Below, in pieces: positions 61,215 through 64,000 of a stretch of 64,000 nt of DNA (position 1 is the stretch's first letter; each line of letters opens with the position of its first letter). Source of the DNA: Shimia abyssi. GTDB taxonomy: Bacteria; Pseudomonadota; Alphaproteobacteria; Rhodobacterales; Rhodobacteraceae. The position numbers and the translations under genes were made by a program. Below the pieces are notes generated by a model that searched no databases, was not told where the DNA came from, and saw nothing but the letters and a program-made list of their open reading frames with translations. The stretch lies in contig NZ_PYGJ01000005.1 in the NCBI RefSeq assembly GCF_003014475.1, forward strand, positions 186,001 through 250,000. The letters are read 5' to 3'.

Positions 61215-63143
61215 CTACTGCTCTGGTGTGTACCAGATAGGTGACGTATATGCCCGCTCCTGATGCGAACGCGGAACATCAGCGTCCATCTTCATCCCAT
61301 AGAACTTCTCGTCATGTGCCTGCCAAGTTGGCGTTGGTATTTCGAGAACGCGTGCGTAGAAATACGCTGGAAGAGCAGGATCAAAGTCGGGGTCAGTCCA
61401 CACACCTCGCAGTTCGGCGGTTCCGATGGCGTTTGTGTAGGTCGCGTTTACCTCGTCCACTGTGGACCCAACAGGTTGCCGAGCGCGCCCGTCCTCACCA
61501 ATTTCGCGTCCATCCGAGACAGCAACATCATAGATGCGTTCTTGCCTTGCCCCTTCCGTGTCGATCCAGCCCTTGATGATCTGCACGCGATCGAGATTGG
61601 CCGCGCTCACATCCTTTAATGCGCCGAGCATGAACACCGGAGCGGTTGCCTCGCCCTGCGGCGGAAGATCTCCTCCCATGGGAACGCCGCGGGAATAACC
61701 GATGTCGACGACATTTGGACGGAATACGTCTGCGCCTTCGAAATCCCATCCCCCAAAGAAACGGACTGCTATCCGGGTGCCTGTAGTGGCATATACTTCC
61801 TTTGCCTGCATGGCGTCAAAGATGGCCGAACGCGTATTCTCCCGCGCCCAAACCCCAGCGAGACCGGAAGCGAGAGCCTCATATTCGAATGTAGACAGCG
61901 TTTCGTCACCATTAAAAGATTGAATCACATAATGCTTCCACCGATCGGGTGAAGGTTCCGACGATGGCATCTTCCCCCAGAAGTTATCATCCCGTGTCGT
62001 GGACACTGCGGTATGCGCGTCGGTAGCTCCAATCTGGCCAAATTTGAATGGATTGATGCCAAGTTTCTGTTCTTGTTGCATGCCGACCTGCAACGCTGAC
62101 CGTGCATACTCAAAAGGCAGCATCTCAGGCATTTTTGGTTTAAATCCGCCGATATCGCCTTTGTCCCAGGTCCCGTAGTCGGCGAACTCATCATCCGGTG
62201 ACAATGCCGGGTGAGCCTCTCCATCGCCTTTGATTTGGGTCACTTCGATGATAGGCTCCCACCGCATACGCGTTTCTGCATACTCCGCGTCAATCGGTTC
62301 TCCGTTTAAACGCTCAGTAGCAAACATAAGACCGTTGGACAGGTTGCCATTGTGCGGGATCGCCATGACGGAGCCTCCCGTCAGGTCTTCGTAACCTTGC
62401 ATGTAGGCCCACAAATCTTCCGGATCGGGGCTGTCATACGCGGAGAACGGCGTCACTTGGCTGGCTTTTCGGCCGTCCTCTTTGAAGAGCACCACACGGT
62501 GAAGGTTGGATGGCTTTTCCCGATTATTGATAGACGTCCACTCAAACCCAATGAACGCGGTGAAATTCCCCGGGTCGTTATACTGATCCGCGAGTTCGAT
62601 CTGCCGTTCCCAAATAGTACGGTCGAGTTTAGGATTGTCGATAATGTCGCGGTTCTGCGCCACACCATCATTGCCCCAAAGTTGGAAAGCCGCATAGCCT
62701 TCACCGGCTTGGACGAGGTCATACAACCGCTGTCCGTATTCAGTCGCAAGCAGATCTCTATTTGCCTCCGCTAGCATCACTGGCAAGCCGAGGTTTTCAG
62801 CATGATCAGACACCACTAGAAAATCGAGAGGGCGGTCAATACGCAGTCTCTGACCTGACGAAGTGATCACTTCTTCACCCATTGCAAACCGATAGGCATC
62901 AACCGGCGTGAGTGTATTTCCAATCATTCCTGCATCTGTCGAAAACATCGTATGCAGGTGGGTGTCGCCCCAATAAAGGCCCTCTGCGAGGCCACGATTT
63001 TTAACTGTGCGTTCGATGAACGGGGAATAGTTTTGTGGTGGTCCCGAAACGTCTTCTTCCGCGGGTCCAATATCCTGACTAATAGCAAAGCTCGGAGAAA
63101 CGGTAACTGCCAGAAGGGCTAGCGAAATTTGTCTGAACATCAT
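61215..63143 (-). CDS. DUF3604 secreted protein (PHP-like metal hydrolase candidate)
   Basis: A 642-residue exported protein with a signal peptide ending near residue 22 (SPSFAISQ). It matches DUF3604: YWGDTHLHTMFSTDAG supplies Asp60, His62 and His64 as candidate metal ligands, followed by DFLVVSDHAENLG, FIGFEWTSINN, AIPHNGNLSNG and IGATDAHTA. The arrangement of His/Asp clusters recalls PHP phosphoesterases, but no activity is established. It heads the DUF3604-DUF4345-DUF302 operon. Length is normal for the family. Confidence 0.88.
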   Translation of the reverse strand: MMFRQISLALLAVTVSPSFAISQDIGPAEEDVSGPPQNYSPFIERTVKNRGLAEGLYWGDTHLHTMFSTDAGMIGNTLTPVDAYRFAMGEEVITSSGQRLRIDRPLDFLVVSDHAENLGLPVMLAEANRDLLATEYGQRLYDLVQAGEGYAAFQLWGNDGVAQNRDIIDNPKLDRTIWERQIELADQYNDPGNFTAFIGFEWTSINNREKPSNLHRVVLFKEDGRKASQVTPFSAYDSPDPEDLWAYMQGYEDLTGGSVMAIPHNGNLSNGLMFATERLNGEPIDAEYAETRMRWEPIIEVTQIKGDGEAHPALSPDDEFADYGTWDKGDIGGFKPKMPEMLPFEYARSALQVGMQQEQKLGINPFKFGQIGATDAHTAVSTTRDDNFWGKMPSSEPSPDRWKHYVIQSFNGDETLSTFEYEALASGLAGVWARENTRSAIFDAMQAKEVYATTGTRIAVRFFGGWDFEGADVFRPNVVDIGYSRGVPMGGDLPPQGEATAPVFMLGALKDVSAANLDRVQIIKGWIDTEGARQERIYDVAVSDGREIGEDGRARQPVGSTVDEVNATYTNAIGTAELRGVWTDPDFDPALPAYFYARVLEIPTPTWQAHDEKFYGMKMDADVPRSHQERAYTSPIWYTPEQ

Positions 63144-64000
63144 GATGTCCCAAAACGCTCCATCAGCAAACTGTTCAAAAGGTTACCCGCAATGCAACGC
63201 TGGCATCAAGAGATAAAAGGTCTCGCTCGCTATCCAAAAGTATATGTTTTAGGATGTCTGTTTTGTCCCGCTCTGCGGTCATCGTAACGTTCAAAATACT
63301 GCGTGATGGACGAACGGCTGGTTTGGTGAAGCTGCACTGCGGCGTAGAGTTTGGCGATCAAGGTCGCCTTTGGGCCGAAAGCAGTAGCTGGACCGATCAG
63401 TGCGAAAGGCAGGAAAGTCCCGCTCTGTCGCCATTCGAGCATCGTGCGGCGAAGGTCTGGATCCGGCAAAGCGGAACCGACTGCATAGTCGCGACGGCGT
63501 CGATGCGGGCATACTTAGCCGGATGCGAATGAAGAACTTGAGAAATTGACCCAAGAACTGAACGACATCGACGAAATCAATACCATTAGGGATTGGCTGA
63601 TCTCCGTCACCAGTACCGGTCCTTAAGTCAAATCGATCTGTCGGATGGCGATGCGCAACCTGAGCAATCGCCCTGAAATCCGCAAAGCGTTCGCCGAAGA
63701 TGGATTCTCGTGGTTTGTTGCAGAGAATGTTGCAAACCGAAGCTTGAAATCGACCAAAGTCTTTGAACTTCAGGTGGTTATAGCTGCGAGATAAAATGAT
63801 TGATTATCAATTGGTCATTCTGGTTCAAGCTGACAGCCACCCAGAAATTATGATCACATACGGCACAAAATCATCCACCTTCATTGTCCGATCGGCCTGG
63901 CATCACGGTCACCTAGAAAAATCTCTTATACAACGGGTTTTCGGCCCGGAGCAGACATTTCGATCTTAAGTCTTACTAACTTTCAATTCCGAACTTCGTA
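63144..64000. other. Gene-poor right edge with decayed sequence
   Basis: These 857 bp upstream of the DUF3604 gene contain no intact gene. Bases 63422-63626 are a decayed copy of 53756-53995. Near 63652 the string ATGCGCAACCTGAGCAATCG resembles 54360-54380 inside the TGT-like gene. A 57-codon frame at 63796-63969 lacks a ribosome-binding site. The promoter of the DUF3604 operon should lie near 63150-63250. Confidence 0.6.
63422..63626 (+). pseudogene. Decayed gene remnant, copy 2
   Basis: Shares CGAAGGTCTGGATCC-GCAAAGCGGA with copy 1. Its last ~100 nt keep a frame encoding NEELEKLTQELNDIDE, then INTIRDWLISVTSTGP and a stop at 63624-63626. Upstream sequence is out of frame and shortened relative to copy 1. 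Confidence 0.5.

Noticed and set aside
63796-63969. A 57-codon frame at the right edge.
   Set aside because: No ribosome-binding site, no hydrophobic or motif features, and it lies in degraded DNA.
1-64000. CRISPR arrays, rRNA genes, phage structural genes, integrases, toxin-antitoxin pairs.
   Set aside because: None was seen. Repeats found are either single direct pairs or a four-unit 11-bp array without spacers.

Overview
The window looks like chromosomal DNA of a marine alphaproteobacterium of the Rhodobacterales (Roseobacter group). The evidence is the irr / fabA-fabB-fabI arrangement, a SAM/SAH-type riboswitch directly in front of metK (a riboswitch class known mainly from Rhodobacterales), the aroA, cmk, rpsA, ihfB, lapA, trpF neighbourhood, and several gene families typical of this group. 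No taxonomic search could be run, so this is inference from gene content and order.

Positions 1-40 kb are mostly core genome. At 0.1-5.9 kb is an amino-sugar type locus: a sugar ABC importer (binding protein and two permeases, minus strand) diverges from a GntR/HutC-type regulator and a GH20 beta-N-acetylhexosaminidase. From 5.9 to 20.5 kb runs the trpF-lapA-ihfB-rpsA-cmk-aroA series, but it is interrupted by accessory genes: a xi-class glutathione transferase and an orphan VasI-like protein between ihfB and rpsA; and an ICMT-like membrane protein, an IS3 transposase remnant, a secreted hypothetical, an acyl-CoA ligase, a KAP NTPase and an aldo/keto reductase between rpsA and cmk. From 20.5 to 29.3 kb, all on the minus strand, are trmB, metK, lnt, corC-like, ybeY, phoH, two envelope genes sharing a 33-residue cysteine module, and miaB. 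From 29.4 to 40.1 kb are a glycosyltransferase-like gene, a quinone oxidoreductase, irr, fabA-fabB-fabI, dtd, a glycerate 2-kinase, an acyl-CoA synthetase and an ABC exporter, closed by tRNA-Gly(TCC).

From 40.45 kb onward the DNA is accessory. A 45-nt piece matching the 3' half of a tRNA-Asn gene, starting exactly in the anticodon loop, opens a segment bounded by two direct copies of a ~270-bp repeat (40470-40743 and 59443-59712). Each copy carries the tRNA 3' end and a perfect 22-bp terminator palindrome. The ~19 kb between them encodes an RND efflux system, a secreted hypothetical, an AsmA-like protein, a ChaA-type antiporter with an MFS transporter, a tannase/feruloyl-esterase/MHETase-family enzyme, a DUF3124 protein, a three-gene overlapping module of phage-like character (a TIM-barrel protein resembling the TGT/DpdA superfamily, a possible clamp-like coiled-coil protein and a small protein), and an RTX-type calcium-binding protein. 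No integrase is present. Beyond the second repeat lies a secreted cassette (DUF3604, DUF4345, tandem DUF302) and decayed sequence that matches decayed sequence inside the island.

The best candidates for something undescribed are the three-gene module at 54086-56548 and the shared WVDPxGC...PVC module at 26.8-27.7 kb. The best-supported regulatory element is the metK riboswitch.
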